Source: Cymbidium sinense
Taxonomy: Eukaryota; Streptophyta; Magnoliopsida; Asparagales; Orchidaceae
DNA: 64,000 nt
Reading direction: 5' to 3'
Assembly (NCBI GenBank): GCA_021442155.1
Contig: CM038220.1
Span: 74,511,817 to 74,575,816, forward strand
Shown here: piece by piece, positions 35,081 to 52,900 of the stretch
Layout of the letters: the number at the start of each line of letters is the position of its first letter
Numbering within the stretch: position 1 is the stretch's first letter
The notes under the pieces: generated by a model
Told to the model about the DNA's origin: nothing
The model's database searches: none
The model's input: only the letters and a program-made list of their open reading frames with translations
Position numbers and translations under genes: made by a program

Positions 35081-38000
35081 CTAATTCATTTCAATTCTAA
35101 CTTCCCATCTGTCGATTGAAGCTAAGGAACTCAGAGCAAGCCTTAGAGAGTATTCACGAGCTTCTTAGAGAGGATTTGAAAACTCCATTTCTCAATTTTC
35201 AGAGTTTGAAAATAGGGGATGTCTACTGAAGAGCCAACTTCCTCTTCACTCAATTTTCATCCAATTGCTCTTGCATACTTCATCAAGGAGCTAAGTCGAG
35301 TCCACCCAAGCTTCCTTTGGAGTTCCCACAATAAGGAAGAGTTGAATTGGATCAAGGCCACAAGCTAGGTAAGTAGGAGGTGGTCCATATACCAATCCAC
35401 TCAACCTCAAGTGCTCATACTCTCAACACAGCTTCATCTCAACCAGACAAAGCTTCTCCATGGGAATCGAGCACCAGTGAGGTGTGGCATTTTCTGACCA
35501 TTAAACTCAATGTGGTGTGGAGCTTTGTGAAAGAAATTTTAATCCCATGGATTTTTGACTATTGGATGTGCCGCTCTTTAGCTTTAGATGGTGTGGGTTG
35601 AGTTTGGTTTGAATCTTAGCTTGATTGAGCTCAAATCTTCCCCTTGATCATGGATGGTCCTTGTTGATCAAGGGAAAGAACTTGGGAGATCTCAACTATC
35701 CATCCGCACATTTTGGATGGATGGCCAAGATAATTTCCCATGTTTAGATATCCATTATCCATTTTAAAATTACAGGGAGATCTCTGGCCATCCAGTCTTT
35801 GATCGAACGAAAGAGATTAAACTGCGTCCATCAATAGCTGGCATTTTGGATTTGACATTAAAGTAAATTCCTCACGGTGCGATGCATGTAAAGCGTGCTG
35901 ATTGCCACCGCCACGTGTCTCTCCATGAGCTATAGGATTTATTTAAAATGTTTTAATTAATTCTAATTAATCTAGGGATCTTCTAAAATTCACAACGCCC
36001 TCTAGATAATTTTGAAAATTATGAAATAAAATCCATTGGAAAGATAATTCAATCTAGAATATTTTAAAATTAATTTCAATGGTTTTTGAATTATGATTTT
36101 TTTTATTTTGGGTTTTCTTGGAAACTTCATTTTTATAATTACTTTTTAATTAAGCCTGTGATTAATCCCAAATTTCTTCAGTATGTTTTAGGGGATGACT
36201 TCTGCCTCCCATGATTTTATTGGGATTTATTGAAGGCTTGGTTAGAAGAATTGCATATGGATTTCTTAATTACCCTCATTATATAATTAAGAATAATTAT
36301 GGTGCAATTAGTGATTTTAATCCATGATTAGGTTTGATTAAGGTTAGATTCAGTAAGTAGGAAGTTTATGGAATATTTTTGAAGCATCTCCCCTAAGCTA
36401 TTCTCTAAACCCCCTTTTTCTTTTCTTAATCTCCTCTTAATTAAGGGTTAATTCATTAATTATTCCTTTAATTAATTTCTAAAAATTCTAAAATGTTCCA
36501 GAACTTAATTAATCTACTTTGGGTAGATGCTTGTGTGTTTAATAGCCTAAGTTCAATTAAGGAAATCAAAACCCAATTCTTAAGTATGAAAGGGTGTTTT
36601 GAAATAACTTTAGCTAAATCCCTTAGCTTAATTAACCTTTAATTGTGAGTCAAATTGTATTAGGCCTCTTTCTTATTAGGTGCATTACAAATTTAAATTC
36701 CTTGTGAGTTTTATGTCATCTCATTGGCTCATAATTATTTCATTAATTATTCTAATGTGGTGTAGGTAAAGGATTAATTAAGTTACTTAATTAATACCTT
36801 AACCTAATTAATGCATACAAGTGGATCTAATTATCTAAAAATTAAACAAAAATATCAAACACATGTGGGAATGGGTTAGGAACAACAAACTCATCTCACC
36901 TTTTCAAATTAAATCAAACTCAAAACTAAACAAAAAATCACATTGAATTCACTTTGATTTATTTTAAACTTTCTTATTCTATAAGAATGTCTTTAGGATT
37001 TAAGTGAAGTGAACTTGTTTACATGCTTTCATTGCTTTAAAACTTTCCCCAACATGTTAAAGTTGTATGTCATGTGATTTCATGCATTCATAATTTTAAA
37101 ATTCAAATTTTAAAATGAAATTGATTACTTTATGTCAAATTTGCATGTGTTGGCTAAAGTAGAACTATGAATGGCTATTATCACTATTAAATCCAAATTA
37201 TTTTCAAAAAAATTTAAATCAAATACCAAATCTAAAAGTGTACTACTCATACTTTAATTATAAGCTTGCATGTGAAAGAATATAAAGGTATGCTTAGCAT
37301 AGGTTTCCTTCTTATGTTGGTATAGATTTGAATAGGAATATGGTGAGGTGTATGATTCATTTGAAAAGAACCTAACGCTCACCTAATTCCATATCATATT
37401 CATCTCTTTGCTACCACTTAAAAAGGGTTACCTTTAGTAGCGCACATAAATTGCATAAATAAAATGAATCCATTAATACAACTTTTGCATTCTGCTTTTC
37501 CATTTCATTTATTTTATACATATGGTTATATTTAAGGAAAGTGGTATATTAGTCTGGACAACCCTGAGATTATGAGGATTTAAGTATCCCTAAGTAAGTC
37601 TTGTACCTTACACCTCTAATTAACAATGTCGCTGTACTCACTTATGCCTTTCTTACTTTCATGTGTGTATGTGAAAATTTTGATAAGGAAATAATTTTCT
37701 ACTAATGAAAATCATGCATAACAAACTCTTAAAATTCTTTAAATGAAGTACTTAGCATGCATCATAAAGTATGTTAAATACTCTCATTTCTATGTAAAGA
37801 TATGCTTAGGGTCCATCCATATGCATGTTATATATGTTGGGAAAGAAAGGAAGTAAGGTGTGTTATGTAAATTGTGATTCATTTTATTTAATTTTAAAAT
37901 GACTTTCTTTTTGAATAGGTTTGTTTAGAGTTTATCTAAACTTAGGATTAATTAAAAGATTTAATCAAAATATTCACCTAAACAAAACTAAAATGTAAAT

Positions 38001-38405
38001 CTACTTTAGTAATTACTTAGGTTAGGGAAGGAAAGAGAAGTTCTCTTCTCTTTCCCTCTCTTCATAACTTAGTAATTAATTGTAGGATCCATTTAACCAA
38101 ATCAAAACATGAAATAATCTCAACTCAAAATAATTAAACAACTTAAATGAAACCCTCCTCTAAATTTAACATGTTCTTCACACTTAGAAAATTTGAACCT
38201 AAAGCTGTCTAAGCATAACACAAACCTTAGCCTAAGTCACCACTTCTAACCTTAGGATAGGTTGGCATAAAGTTTGATGTTTATTTTATTTTGTGGTACA
38301 TGTTTTAGATTAGATGTTAGGGTGTATGATCATAGAATGAATGGTAGGATATTCTTAGCCTAATTATTCTTTTCTGCAGAGGATTGTGCTTAAGGGGTGC
38401 TATCA

Positions 38406-38525
38406 TAAATAAAAATATAAATGGTTTTGCTTATAGGTGCTTATACCCCTAAGCATAATCCAATAGGCCAGGTGGACTTAGTCACCCATGTATGGGGTGA
38501 TAAGTCTAATATACATGCTTGAGAT
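38406..38525 (+). other. Junction between LTR1 and the pol remnant
   Basis: About 120 bp that I cannot assign. There is no clear primer-binding site. The gag, protease and first half of RT seen or expected in this family are missing, so a deletion joins sequence near the LTR to mid-RT. Confidence 0.5.
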
Positions 38526-38995
38526 TTGTGTGGTTTGCTTGCCTCATCAAATGTAGTCTTCTCTTTCATGGATTGTTTATCTAGATATAAGCAAATAAAG
38601 ATAGCCCCTGAAGATGAAAGAAGCACTACTTTTAGAACCCCGATCAGAATCTATTGCTATAAGGTCATGCCTTTTAGCCTTAAAAATTTTGGTGCTACAT
38701 ACCAGTGGACTATGACTCAAATCTTTGAAGAACTCATTCATCATCAAGTCGAGTGCTATGTCGATGATCTCATGATCAAAAGTAGAGAAAAGGAAGACCA
38801 TCTCTTTGACTTGAGAGTAGTTTATGAACAGTTAAGATAATTTAACCTCAAAATAAAACCCCTAAAATATGGATTTAGAGTAGCTTTAGGGAAATTCCTT
38901 AGGTTTATTGTCCAACACCAGGGAATCAAATTGATCTGGAGAAGATCAAGCAATATTAAAAATTCCACCCCATAAAAGTTTAACTCAACTCAGAT
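38526..38995 (+). pseudogene. Gypsy (Tat-like) reverse transcriptase, C-terminal half
   Basis: The frame 38526-38840 reads FSFMDCLSRYKQIKIAPED, TPIRIYCYKVMPF, LKNFGATYQWTM, then CYVDDLMIKSREKEDHLFDL, which contains the catalytic YVDD box. After a stop at 38838 the thumb-like part continues in other frames (KFLRF, GIKL) to about 38995. The fingers and first half of RT are absent. It makes cDNA in an intact element. Here stops and truncation exclude function. Wording of the motifs is closest to Tat-type plant gypsy elements. Confidence 0.85.
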
Positions 38996-38999
38996 CATT

Positions 39000-39420
39000 C
39001 CAAGGGTGGTTGGCATATCTAATATGCTTTATATCCAACTTATTAGAAAGATGTCAGCCATTGTCAGCACTTGTCAAAAAGGATGCCCAGTTCAAGCAGG
39101 ATAACAAGTGTGAGCATGCCTTTGAAGACATCAAGCATTACCAGATGACATCATTGATTCTAGTAGCCCATATCTCTGGTAAGCGGCTCATACTTTACAC
39201 TATTGTGTTACACGACTCCCTTGGTGCTTTATTTCCCCAAGCCAATGATGAAGGGAAGGAAAATACACTCTACTACCTCAGCCATCATTTAATCCTGGAT
39301 GAGGCTAATTATCCACCCAATGAGAAGCAATGCCTAGCTTTAATCTTTGCATCTAAAAAGCTACAACACTATGTGCTTTCTCATAAGGTAAACTTAATCT
39401 CTAGGATCAATCCACTATAG
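39000..39420 (+). pseudogene. Gypsy RNase H domain
   Basis: The frame 39010-39420 is open for 136 codons: FEDIKHYQ, LILYTIVLHDSLGALFPQ, NTLYYLSHHLILDEANYPPNEKQCLALIFASKKLQHYVLSHKV in order. This is the RT-linked RNase H of Ty3/gypsy elements, directly after the RT thumb. It degrades the RNA strand of the hybrid in an intact element. It is matched by 57440-57800 in the second pol copy. Confidence 0.82.
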
Positions 39421-39479
39421 TATCTCATGAAATAGCCGATGTTATCCTGATGATTCGCATGACAGTCCATGATCCTCTC

Positions 39480-39935
39480 ATAGTTTGACATTACCTTTAT
39501 ACCCTCGCAAAGGAAATGACAAGCGCTAGTAGATTTCTTAGTAGCACACCCACTTCCTGCTGACTCTCCACTTAGTGATGATCTCTGCGATGAACAAATT
39601 ATGAACTTAGGGGATGCTAGCATTCATCACTAGGAGATATGCTTTGATGGTGCAACTTCCTCTCATAGAGGAGAAGATCCACTATCTACTATTTCAAAAA
39701 AGGCAGGGGTAGGAATAGTTTTCTTAACTTGGGACCATGATGTGATGGGATTCTCATACCATCTATCCAATTCTTTCACCAATAATGAAGCTAAATATGA
39801 GGCTCTAATTTTGGCCTGCCAAGCATACTCTAAGCATCTGTATCAACATCTTGGGGATTCTCGACAATTATCAATCAAATCAGCAATACGTATAAGGTTA
39901 TAAAGAGCGTTTTTTAGCTGCTTGCCGGAGTTGGC
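39480..39935 (+). pseudogene. Second (archaeal-type) RNase H of a Tat-like element
   Basis: After linker sequence ending PLLADSPLSDD-like (about 39550-39585), the DNA encodes ICFDGATSS (about 39640), NNEAKYEALI (about 39783) and GDSRQL (about 39855), in frames broken by stops. The D-E-D spacing is that of an additional archaeal-type RNase H found downstream of the normal RNase H in Tat-lineage plant gypsy elements. This places the element in that lineage. Confidence 0.72.
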
Positions 39936-40159
39936 ATACGGAGGATGAGTCCATATCAATAAAGGTCTAAAATTGACAAGTCTTATCTCTTATTGATATT
40001 GAACTCATCAAAAAGTACTCTCCTGAAGGAGAGGTTTCCATTGCCAAGAAGGATGAGGAGTTAGATTGGAGGAACAATTTATGGATTACCAAAATAAAGG
40101 CAAACAACCTCAAGAGAAGTCTCAAGCCTATTAGATGAAAAAGAGAGCACTTTCACAAT

Positions 40160-41324
40160 CTTTTGATCATATATGATTACGTTATTTAGACAAGAATGAA
40201 GCCCATAAGATCGTGACCGACGTATACTCAGGATTATGTGGTGCCAACCAATCTGGTTTAAATATGAAAGCCAAGATCAAGAGACTAGGATACTACTGTC
40301 CGTTGATGATCAAATATTGCATGGATACGACTAGGCGATGCCACTAATGTGAAATATACGATGTGGTCGTACACCAACCACCCAACATTCTACATCCTAC
40401 ATTGGCTTCATGGACATTCGAGTGTTGAGGTACTGACATAGTGGGTCTAATTGATCCTCTTTCTTCCAAGGGTCATTGGTTCATCTTAGTTTTTACTGAC
40501 TACTTTTTCAAATGGCTGAAGGAGATTTCACTTAGAGAGGTAACACCTCAGCATGTGCTTTAGATTTTGGAAACCATATGATATATAGGTTTGCAGTGCC
40601 TTGACAAATTATATCTGATAATGGTACTACATTCAAGAGCACCGAGATAAATACTTTTTCTAGAGACACAACATAGATTGGAGATATTCTACCATCAACT
40701 ACTTGAATGCAAATAGCTTTGCAAAAGCCTTCAATAAAATGATCATCCAAATTTTAAAGAAGACACTCTACAACAACAAGCGATAGTGGCATGATCAATT
40801 AGTTGAAGCATTATAGGCCTATCGCACCACATATAGAACTCTAACTCAGTCTACTCTTTTCTCCTTAGTGTATGGGTCTGAATCCATTCTAACATTAGAA
40901 GTCCAACTCTCATCACTAAGGATAGTTGTGAGTAGCAAGATCACAACAAAGAAGAATGCCAAGTCGGTTAGAAGAGCTTGAAGGTTTAGAGGAGAGATGC
41001 CAGCGGGCATGCCAAAATCTCGAGTTGTACAAACCTAAAAGGTTTCAAGCTCATAATAAGTTGGTCAGTCCTAGAGCTTTTCAAGTAGGAGTGCTTATTT
41101 TAGTTCTAAGGAGATCAATTATTGCCCATCGTAATATAGGAAGCAAGTTTGTACCCACTTGGGAAGGCCCTTTTGACATAGAGAAGGCCAACCAAGGAGA
41201 ATCTTATCAACTTATTAATCATAAGGGGGAGCACCCAATGCTTCCAATCAATGGGCTCTACTTAAAGAAATATTATAAATTATGTTTGAAAATAATTATT
41301 AGAAGAAAAAAAATTCTATTTTGA
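40160..41324 (+). pseudogene. Gypsy integrase, inactivated
   Basis: The N-terminal zinc-binding module is recognisable (SGLCGANQSG, KRLGYYCP, RRCH.C), but both zinc-ligand histidines are replaced (Y and N). The catalytic core follows in several frames: GTDIVG, GHWFILVFTDYFFKW, ISDNGTTFKS, then NANSFAKAFNK, where the usual catalytic glutamate position holds lysine. WAYRTT/LVYGSE-type motifs follow. The C-terminal end (frame 40956-41324) reads WEGPFDIEKANQGESYQLINHKG and INGLYLKKYY, then a stop. There is no chromodomain, as in Tat-lineage elements. Confidence 0.83.
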
Positions 41325-43986
41325 ATTCAATCTCTTCCATGTTGAAAGTATTTTTGTTTGTGAATCTGCCACGCTGTATTTAGGGTAGGTGTAAGGAATC
41401 TGAGTAGCATCTTATTCTTCATCAACATAACACAAACATAAACTGCACACAAACATATAGAACAAACACATCTTTTATCTCAGGCTACTATGAGTTGAGA
41501 TAACACCCCTAGTGGCACTCACTAAGCAGCTGCTCTAAGTCTGGCTGATGTGTTACCCTACTAGTGTGTCACCCTAGTGGTCTTCTTACTTTAGAGGATG
41601 TAAGTCTGCTATGCTTTCCTTCTTTACTTGGCCACTGCACATCGATGAGTGCCTTGTTAGTTTGGTAAGCCTTACTGCATGGCCGGTAAGCTACCTCATG
41701 TTGGCTTCGTTTAAGAGGATGTGAGTCTGCTATGCTTTCTTCTTGGATTAGCCTTCATGCACTGACTGGGTCGAGTATATTGGAGGTTTAGGATAAGTCT
41801 CCTAGCGTCCTTCCCTCTCGACTACTCAAGCCTGAGTCTAGTTCTTTCTTAGGGCTCCCTGCTTATTAGTCGCTCTAGGTCAGATAGCATCTGTCCTACC
41901 AATGACAGACTATCCCGATGATTAGTTCTGCTTAAAAAGTTGTAAGCCAACATGTTTTTTTTCCAGATTGATCATTGGACATCGGCATGCACCTTATGTT
42001 GGTTGGTTCTCACTATACTAATAAATACACCACTCATGCTGATGGATACACCTTAGGTTGGTTGGTTCTCTCACCCTAGGATACACCACTAATGATAGAT
42101 GTAAGCCTGCTATGCTTTCTCCTTGAGTTGGCCACCGTACACCTATAAGCTTTCTTTCTAGGGCTCAAGATAATGCCCTTAACAGCATCTCCCCTTTGAG
42201 CACTATATAGGGATCACGTCATTTGGGATGCCATTTAGACACTACCCGGGTTACTATCAGATTTGACAACTCCCTTTTCTAAATAACCACCTTTATGGTT
42301 GAAGAATCCATCTTGTGGATGTGCATATTCTCCCTTAGTCCAGTAAATCTAAGATAGGTCAAGGATGACATAGCCCCTTCTCAATGTGGTCCCTTGCACA
42401 CCAATAGGGTCCACGCATAAATAATATATATTCACTTATGGATTAGGAGGACACCCTAGCGGTACCTTTTCCCAAGGCATCTTATCTTTAGGGCAGTGTC
42501 AGCAAAACTCCCTATAGGAATCACCTGACTACTCTTGAATTGATATAAGTACCTAGTGAAATTCACTCAATAATCGCCCTAAGTCAGGTTCGATTTGTTG
42601 TGCTACCAGCAGGTAACCCTAGCAATTGTTCCCTACTTTAGAAAATGTATGTCTACTATGCCTTCTTCCTATCACAGCCATTGTACACCGAAAGGCAACC
42701 CCTCAGGTTGGCTAGCTCTACCCCATGGCTAGTAGACTATCTTTTTGGATTTGTAAATCTAAGATAGGACAAGTCCGATATAACCCCTTCTCACTGGGTC
42801 CATTGCACACTGACATGGTCCATAAATTAAATCTATCAAATTTGACCGAGCTCACATCCTGAGCGGATATGTCCTTTCCAAATCAAAGTAAACCAAATAA
42901 ACCATATCAAATTACATGAAATTAATATAAAATTAATCCTAACTACTTTTGAGTTGACATAAGTCCCCAGCGACATTCACTCAGTAGTTGCCATTGGTCA
43001 GGTTCAATTTGTCGTGCATCCAACATGTCACCCTTGTGGTTGGTCTTAGCTTTGAAAGATGTAATTTTTTTATGTCTTCTTCCTAGCAAAGTTATTGCAC
43101 ATCGAAAGGCAACCCCTTAGTTTGGCTAGCTCTACCCCACAGCCAGTAAACTATCCCTTTGGATTGGTAAACCTAAGGTAGGTCAAGGTTGATATAGTCC
43201 CATTCTTAGTGGGTCCATTGCACTCTGACAGGGTCCCTTCATTAACTGAAAATAAATTAAACCCAATATGATTTTCCCTAGTGGAGTTAAATCACACCCT
43301 TCTCCCTAGTGGAGCCCCAAATCATATATAAACAAGTCAAGCAAACAAATCAAATTCAAAATCAACCTCTCTAGAGGAGACAAATTAAACCAACTAGCTC
43401 GGTTGAGTCTAAATCAAAGAAATCTAACCAAACTCTTATTCTGAGTGGATATAGCCCCAAATAAATATATGAAATCAAACTCAAATCCCAATTCCCAGCG
43501 GATAGCCCAAACTTGCTTCCCTAGTGGAAGCTTCATATACCTGATCCCTAGTGGACTTAAGCCCACATCACTAGTAGATATGCCTCCACATTATTTAAAA
43601 CAAAACAAATTAAAGTCAATTTAATCTTAATCCCTAGTGGATTATAGATTTTTATCCCAGCGGATCTTCTTTCCACAAGTCATATAATCAAATCAAATTT
43701 AAACCTAATACCCAATAGATTTTCTTCTTCTATGCCCTCGATATAGACCCCTAACATGTCATGTCCAATGCATGTGTGATCCCATAATGGATCTCCCTCT
43801 AGGTCCTTGACATGGAATTCTCATCAAATCTTATTTCTTCTATTATGCACTCCTTTAATACTTCAACCAAAAGCCTAACATGTATTCATTCAAATTACAT
43901 CATCTTAACATTATAATCAACATTTTATGATTTGTGATGGTGCAAGCTCAAACTAACTATACAATATCACGCTAAACATATTATAG
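41325..43986 (+). other. Repeat-rich 3' region after integrase, ending at satellite
   Basis: About 2.7 kb with no convincing ORF. It holds related blocks containing ctgctatgctttcttct and ccaccgtacacc-like text near 41590, 41715, 42095, 42645 and 43060. From 43270 to 43700 the short motif CCCTAGTGGA (or CCCAGCGGA) recurs every ~30-60 bp. Tat/Ogre-type elements commonly have a long region with tandem repeats between integrase and the 3' LTR, which fits. No 3' LTR is present. The region stops at about 43986, where telomere-like repeats resume. Confidence 0.65.
42530..43250 (+). repeat. Two direct repeats of about 415 bp
   Basis: Copies at about 42533-42840 and 42947-43250 share ctactttgagttgacataag-like starts, cattcactca, gtcaggttc, cttcttccta, cgaaaggcaacccc, ggctagctctacccca and gggtccattgcac. 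A more distant relative of the first part is at about 41482. Confidence 0.75.
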
Positions 43987-48331
<4,345 letters not shown>

Positions 48332-48797
48332 AGAGAACAAATTCAGATTCAAGATTTCTTCTTTTCGATTTTATCAACCATGTAACACACCAAGTTTTGT
48401 AAGACACAAGTAATGACATAGATCAAAAAATGATCATGCATAGAATAAATAAAAAACCCTAGTTAACTAGAACCGTCTCTACTATAAAGACACAATTCCA
48501 TAAGCGATGATGGGCGTTCTTGATTTCTAGTTTGATGAACCACCCTGACCTCTTGAGTAGCGGGATCCACCATCATATCCCCGATCTCTCCCTTTGCCAC
48601 AACCACAGCTGTAACCACAGTGGCTCCTCTTGCCTCCGTAATCACCATTGCTTTGATGACCACCTCCATATCTGCCAGCTCCTCACATTCCCCCACCACC
48701 ACTATAATATCCACCGCTTTCTCTTTCACCTCTAACGCCAGATCTAGACTGAGCCTAGTTGATGGTAATGTTATTGCCATCAAGGTTCTGCCCATTC
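48332..48797 (-). pseudogene. GRP copy 5: glycine-rich RNA-binding protein fragment
   Basis: From 48797 leftward: NGQNLDGNNITIN, a Ser/Arg turn and glycine-codon runs (GGYYSGGGGM-like), ending DGGSRYSRGQGGSSN then a stop, which preserves the native C-terminal motif best. The 3' UTR-like sequence continues to an A-run at about 48332 (ctctgttaaaaaaaa on the minus strand). Frameshifts lie between the two glycine-rich halves. The ORFs 48463-48795 (minus) and two on + are shadows. Confidence 0.8.
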
Positions 48798-49629
48798 TTA
48801 GGGTTTAGGTTTAGGTTTTTAGCTTTCTAGGGTTTAGGGTTTAGGGATTAGGGATTAGGGTTTTTTTTTAAGTTTCGGGTTTAAGGTTTAGGGTTTAGTG
48901 TTTAGGCTTTATAGTTATAGGGTTTTTAGGGTTTAGGAAATAAGGTTTAGTGTTAACTTAGGGTTTAGGGTTTAAGGTTTAAGGTTTAAGCTTTAGGGTT
49001 TAGGGTTTAGGGTTTTAGGGTTTTGGGATATAGGGTTTAGGGTTAGGGTTTGTTATATATATATATATTTATATATTGTTTTTATTTTAAATTAAGTAAA
49101 CTAGTAAGTTTAGGTTTATTTAGTTTATTTTTTATTTATATTTAAGTTTATTCTATTTTTATTTAGTTTAGTTTATTTATTTTAGGTTTATTTATTTTAG
49201 TTTAGGTTTTTTATTTTAGTTTATTTTTTAGGTTTAGGTTTAGGTTTAGGTTTATATTTAGTTTAGTTTTATTTTATTTTATTTTTTAGGTTTAGGTTTT
49301 ATTTTTTATTTTTAGGTTTAGGTTTAGGTTTCTTTTTTTTTTTTTTTTAGGTTTAGGTTTTAGGTTTTTATTTTAGGTTTATTTTTAAGTTTTATCTTTT
49401 AGTTTAGGTTTAGGTTTTTTTTGGTAGATTTTATTTTATTTATTTTAGTGTTTAGGTTTAGTTTATTTTAGGTTTAGGTTTTATTTATTTTAGTTTAGGT
49501 TTTGATTTATTTTATTTTGTTTATTTTAGGTTTATGATTTTTTAGTTTAGGGTTTAAGTTTTATTTATTTTTTATTTTTAGGTTTTATTTTATTTTTTTT
49601 ATTGTTTAGGTTTAGGTTTTTATTTACTT
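48798..49629 (+). repeat. Telomere-like satellite block
   Basis: TTTAGGG-rich sequence, a short ATATAT stretch (49053-49068), an anchor at about 49089 and a partial TTTATTTTAGG part ending at about 49629, where the gypsy pol fragment begins. Confidence 0.9.
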
Positions 49630-49930
49630 ACATTCAACGATGAAGACTTACTCCTAGGGATGACTGAGAACAACCGCCTCTTTACATTACAGTGAATGTA
49701 GGCAGATATAGGCTATCAAGAGTTCTGGTTGACCCATGAGTATCAGTCAACATTATGAGTCTAAGAACCCTTGCCTGCTTGAGGATCAATATCTCCAAAC
49801 TCTAAAAAGAAAGGATGATGTTACGAGGATTCAATGAACAAGGCGAGAGGACCTAAATGCATGATGAAATAGGTTATGGTCAAACCAGCTAGAAGAAGCT
49901 GTTCTCCACCACAAGGGATGTCCTCACAGG
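49630..49930 (+). pseudogene. Gypsy aspartic protease, N-terminal part
   Basis: DNA reads, with frame changes and stops, TFNDEDL, ENN, a VGRYRLSRVLVD-like segment where the active-site D(S/T)G would lie (now VLVDP), VNIMSLRTLACL and MMLRGFNEQGER. This matches the protease-like segment before RT in Tat-type plant gypsy polyproteins. It is interrupted at about 49930 by LTR2. The matching C-terminal part resumes after 55262. Confidence 0.65.
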
Positions 49931-52900
49931 TCTAGCATTTTTTTATCGTGCAATGATGGAGATCCTTCATGTTCAAGAGAGAAAGAATATGCATACATGA
50001 TGTGAAACATACAAACATACAGCTAAGGAGTTGCTAAATCTTTTAATTATCTTATTTATGTCTTAGGCTTAATGATGAGGTTATGAGTTGTTTAAAATTT
50101 AGTTATGAGTGATTAGTTGGTTAGAAATATTATTTTTATTCCAAGAACCTAATCGTATCCAAGCCACACATTAAACCATCAATCATTTAAGAAACTATAA
50201 AAACATGCCGTCCTAATGCACAATCTTAACATAACATCAAGCAACTATATAAACAATCGTAAAAGAATTAAAGGACGATGCGGTTAGGTACCATCATACA
50301 ATTCAAAGAGTGAAAAAATTGGTTGCTGAGGTCTACCCTTATACAACCTAGAATATAAAGAATAACTATAATTATATTAACTTAGAGCTAGAACTGGTGA
50401 CTTAATTCTAATGTGTGTATTAAGGCTTGTGTGGTAAGTCTTGTTAGGCATTAGTGTTGCATTTTTTGTGTAAAAGGATTCAATTTAACAAGAAAGGTTG
50501 ATTTCACTTGAAGTAGTTTAATTGATTTGAGAATATTAGTTTGTGTTTTCTTTTATTTCATTTGATTACACTTAGCAACAAAGTATTATAAAGAGAGGAA
50601 AAGAGGATTGCCCTCTTTCATCCCTACCTTAAGTCACTTTCTAAAGTATATTAATTTGATTTAGTTCTCTTTAGTGAATGGCTTATTAAATGATTTATTT
50701 AATCCTAAGTTTAGGTTCACTTTAAATAATCCTTTTCAAAATGAAAGGCATCTTAAGATTAATTTAGTTCAATTACTACCACATGACATATATTAAATCA
50801 TTTTTTCCATCACATGTAACATGCATATGATTGTATGTTTTTTATTGAATCATTTATATATATATTAATTAAAGCTTTATCCAAATTCTAATGTTGAAAT
50901 ACATAAGAGTGAAATCAAATGGGTATGTGCCATTGTTAAAACAAAGAAGTGAGGTAATCAAATAACCTCCTTGGGGCTAGCTAAAGCCTCATGTTCCCGG
51001 GATGTCTACTATATTTATCATTCAATCTTATATAAATCAACACATGAATAGAGGAAAGAGAACTCAACATTCATACACTTAAGCTATAAGCACATCCATT
51101 TATTATGTATTTATAAATAGCATCATAACACATATTATTATTCATTTATAAGCCTTTGAATAATTTATTTGGATTTAATAGTGATAATAGTCATGCATAT
51201 ATTAAATTAAATCAACACGTGCAAGCTTACATAAAGGAAATCCATTTTATTTTACTTGATTTTGAAAAGATGGATGCATGAATTCAAATGACATACCAAT
51301 TTAACATTATTGGAAAGAGGACAAATACAAGCATGTGATTCATTCAACCAAACTAGTTCTTAAGGACAATCAAACCAAATAAGATTATTTAAAACAAACC
51401 AAAGCTTCTTTATTAATTAGGTTTTGGATTTGATTTTATTTAAAGAGAGAAGAGAAATCATCACTTGTTGTTTTAAATCCATTCCGCATTAATAATTTGA
51501 TTTAATTTAAGGAAATATAATTAAGTTGATTTATGAGTTAATTAAGTTGAAACCTTAATTAGATGAATTAATTACCCTTACCTATTTCACCTTAAAGTAA
51601 TTTACTAAATAATTATGAGACAACATGATATGCATGAAAATCAACTTGTAATAATCCTAAGAAATAAAAGGGGCCTAATGCAATTGACTCATGATTAATA
51701 TGTAACTAGATTAAAGGACTTAATTAATTACTCTAATAGTGTTCCCACACATATGGACTAACCATAATTTCATTAAACTCCTTTATGTTATTAAACACCT
51801 AAAGATTTACCCCATGATTTAATTAATTAAGCTCTGATGTGATTATGATTTCAATTTGATTAAGTGATTTAATTAATTAGTTAAATCTCAATTAATTTTA
51901 TTTTAAAATAGGGTGAAGTGAACTTAGGGAAAGGGATCCCAACCCTATTCCTTAGTTCACTTACTCTTAAACAATGATTAATAAACTTAATTAACCAATT
52001 TGTTACTATTCATGGGATTAATTAATCATCAATTCACTTAAGGAGTAGTTAAGCTTTAATTAATCAATTTAATTAATTAAACGAGCAATAAATCCCAAGA
52101 AAATCATGAGAGGCATAGGTCATCTCATTAAATTAACCCAAAAATTTTAGGATTAATTGCTCAAGTAATTAAGAAGTAATTAAGCTAATTAATTTTTTAA
52201 TTCAATCTTAATTACTATTCAAAATTAGTTAAGATTATTTTAATTAATTCTCTTATGAAATACCTTTAAAATGAGTATTTATTTGCATTTTTTTAGTTTT
52301 CTATAATTTTTTATGATTTTTAGAGTTTAACAATTAAAAATGATTAATTGCCTAATTAAAGCATAATCCTGTTAGTGCCACATGGCACATTAACGTCATG
52401 CTTTTCACGTGATGCTGCAGGATTGGCTACTTAAACTTATCCGACTCAATGCCTATGTGGCCGAGGTGAATGCTCTTTCTCATCCACCATTTGATCTAAG
52501 ATCGGACAGCTACGATTAATTTCACAGCTTAATAAGATTTAATTAGATCAATCTAGTGGATCTAATCACGATCATCCATTTCGATCACACGGAAGGGATG
52601 GTGGGTGAACTTACATCACACGAGTGAGGGAGAATGGAGTCTGTCCACCATTGCTCACTTGATTTGAGCTTACCCAATCTCAGATCAACTCCAAAATGAT
52701 CCCACACCTTCACAACATCAATCAGATGGGATCCAATTATCAAGATCACATGAGATGTAAGTTTTCTTCAAAAAGCTCCAACCCATTTTTTCCTAAGGAT
52801 TTGTTTTGGAAGCATACCTCACTGGATATCAGGATTGATGGCTCAAACGATTGAGAAAGCTTCATCTAGATCAATTCCTTGATCATCACTCGAAAGGCCA

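Larger units (their letters stand above)
32638..38405 (+). repeat. Long terminal repeat (LTR1), about 5.8 kb, Tat-like gypsy family
   Basis: It starts TGTTGACCTC directly at the broken edge of LINE D and is taken to end at GGTGCTATCA (38396-38405). The evidence is its reverse-complement counterpart at 49931-55262, which shares blocks in the same order: 32800-32830 with 55090-55120, the TTGACC-rich part, the TATA-like site, and 36180-36230 with 52080-52120. LTRs of this size are known in Tat/Ogre-type Ty3/gypsy elements. There is no matching target duplication (ccagc against taaat), as expected if it is the 5' LTR of a partly deleted element. The small ORFs 34478-35601 are not conserved. Confidence 0.7.

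Noticed and set aside
41325..43986. Extra gene (such as an envelope-like or antisense ORF) after integrase
   Set aside because: No frame is open for a useful length in either orientation, and the region is explained by direct repeats typical of the 3' part of Tat-like elements.
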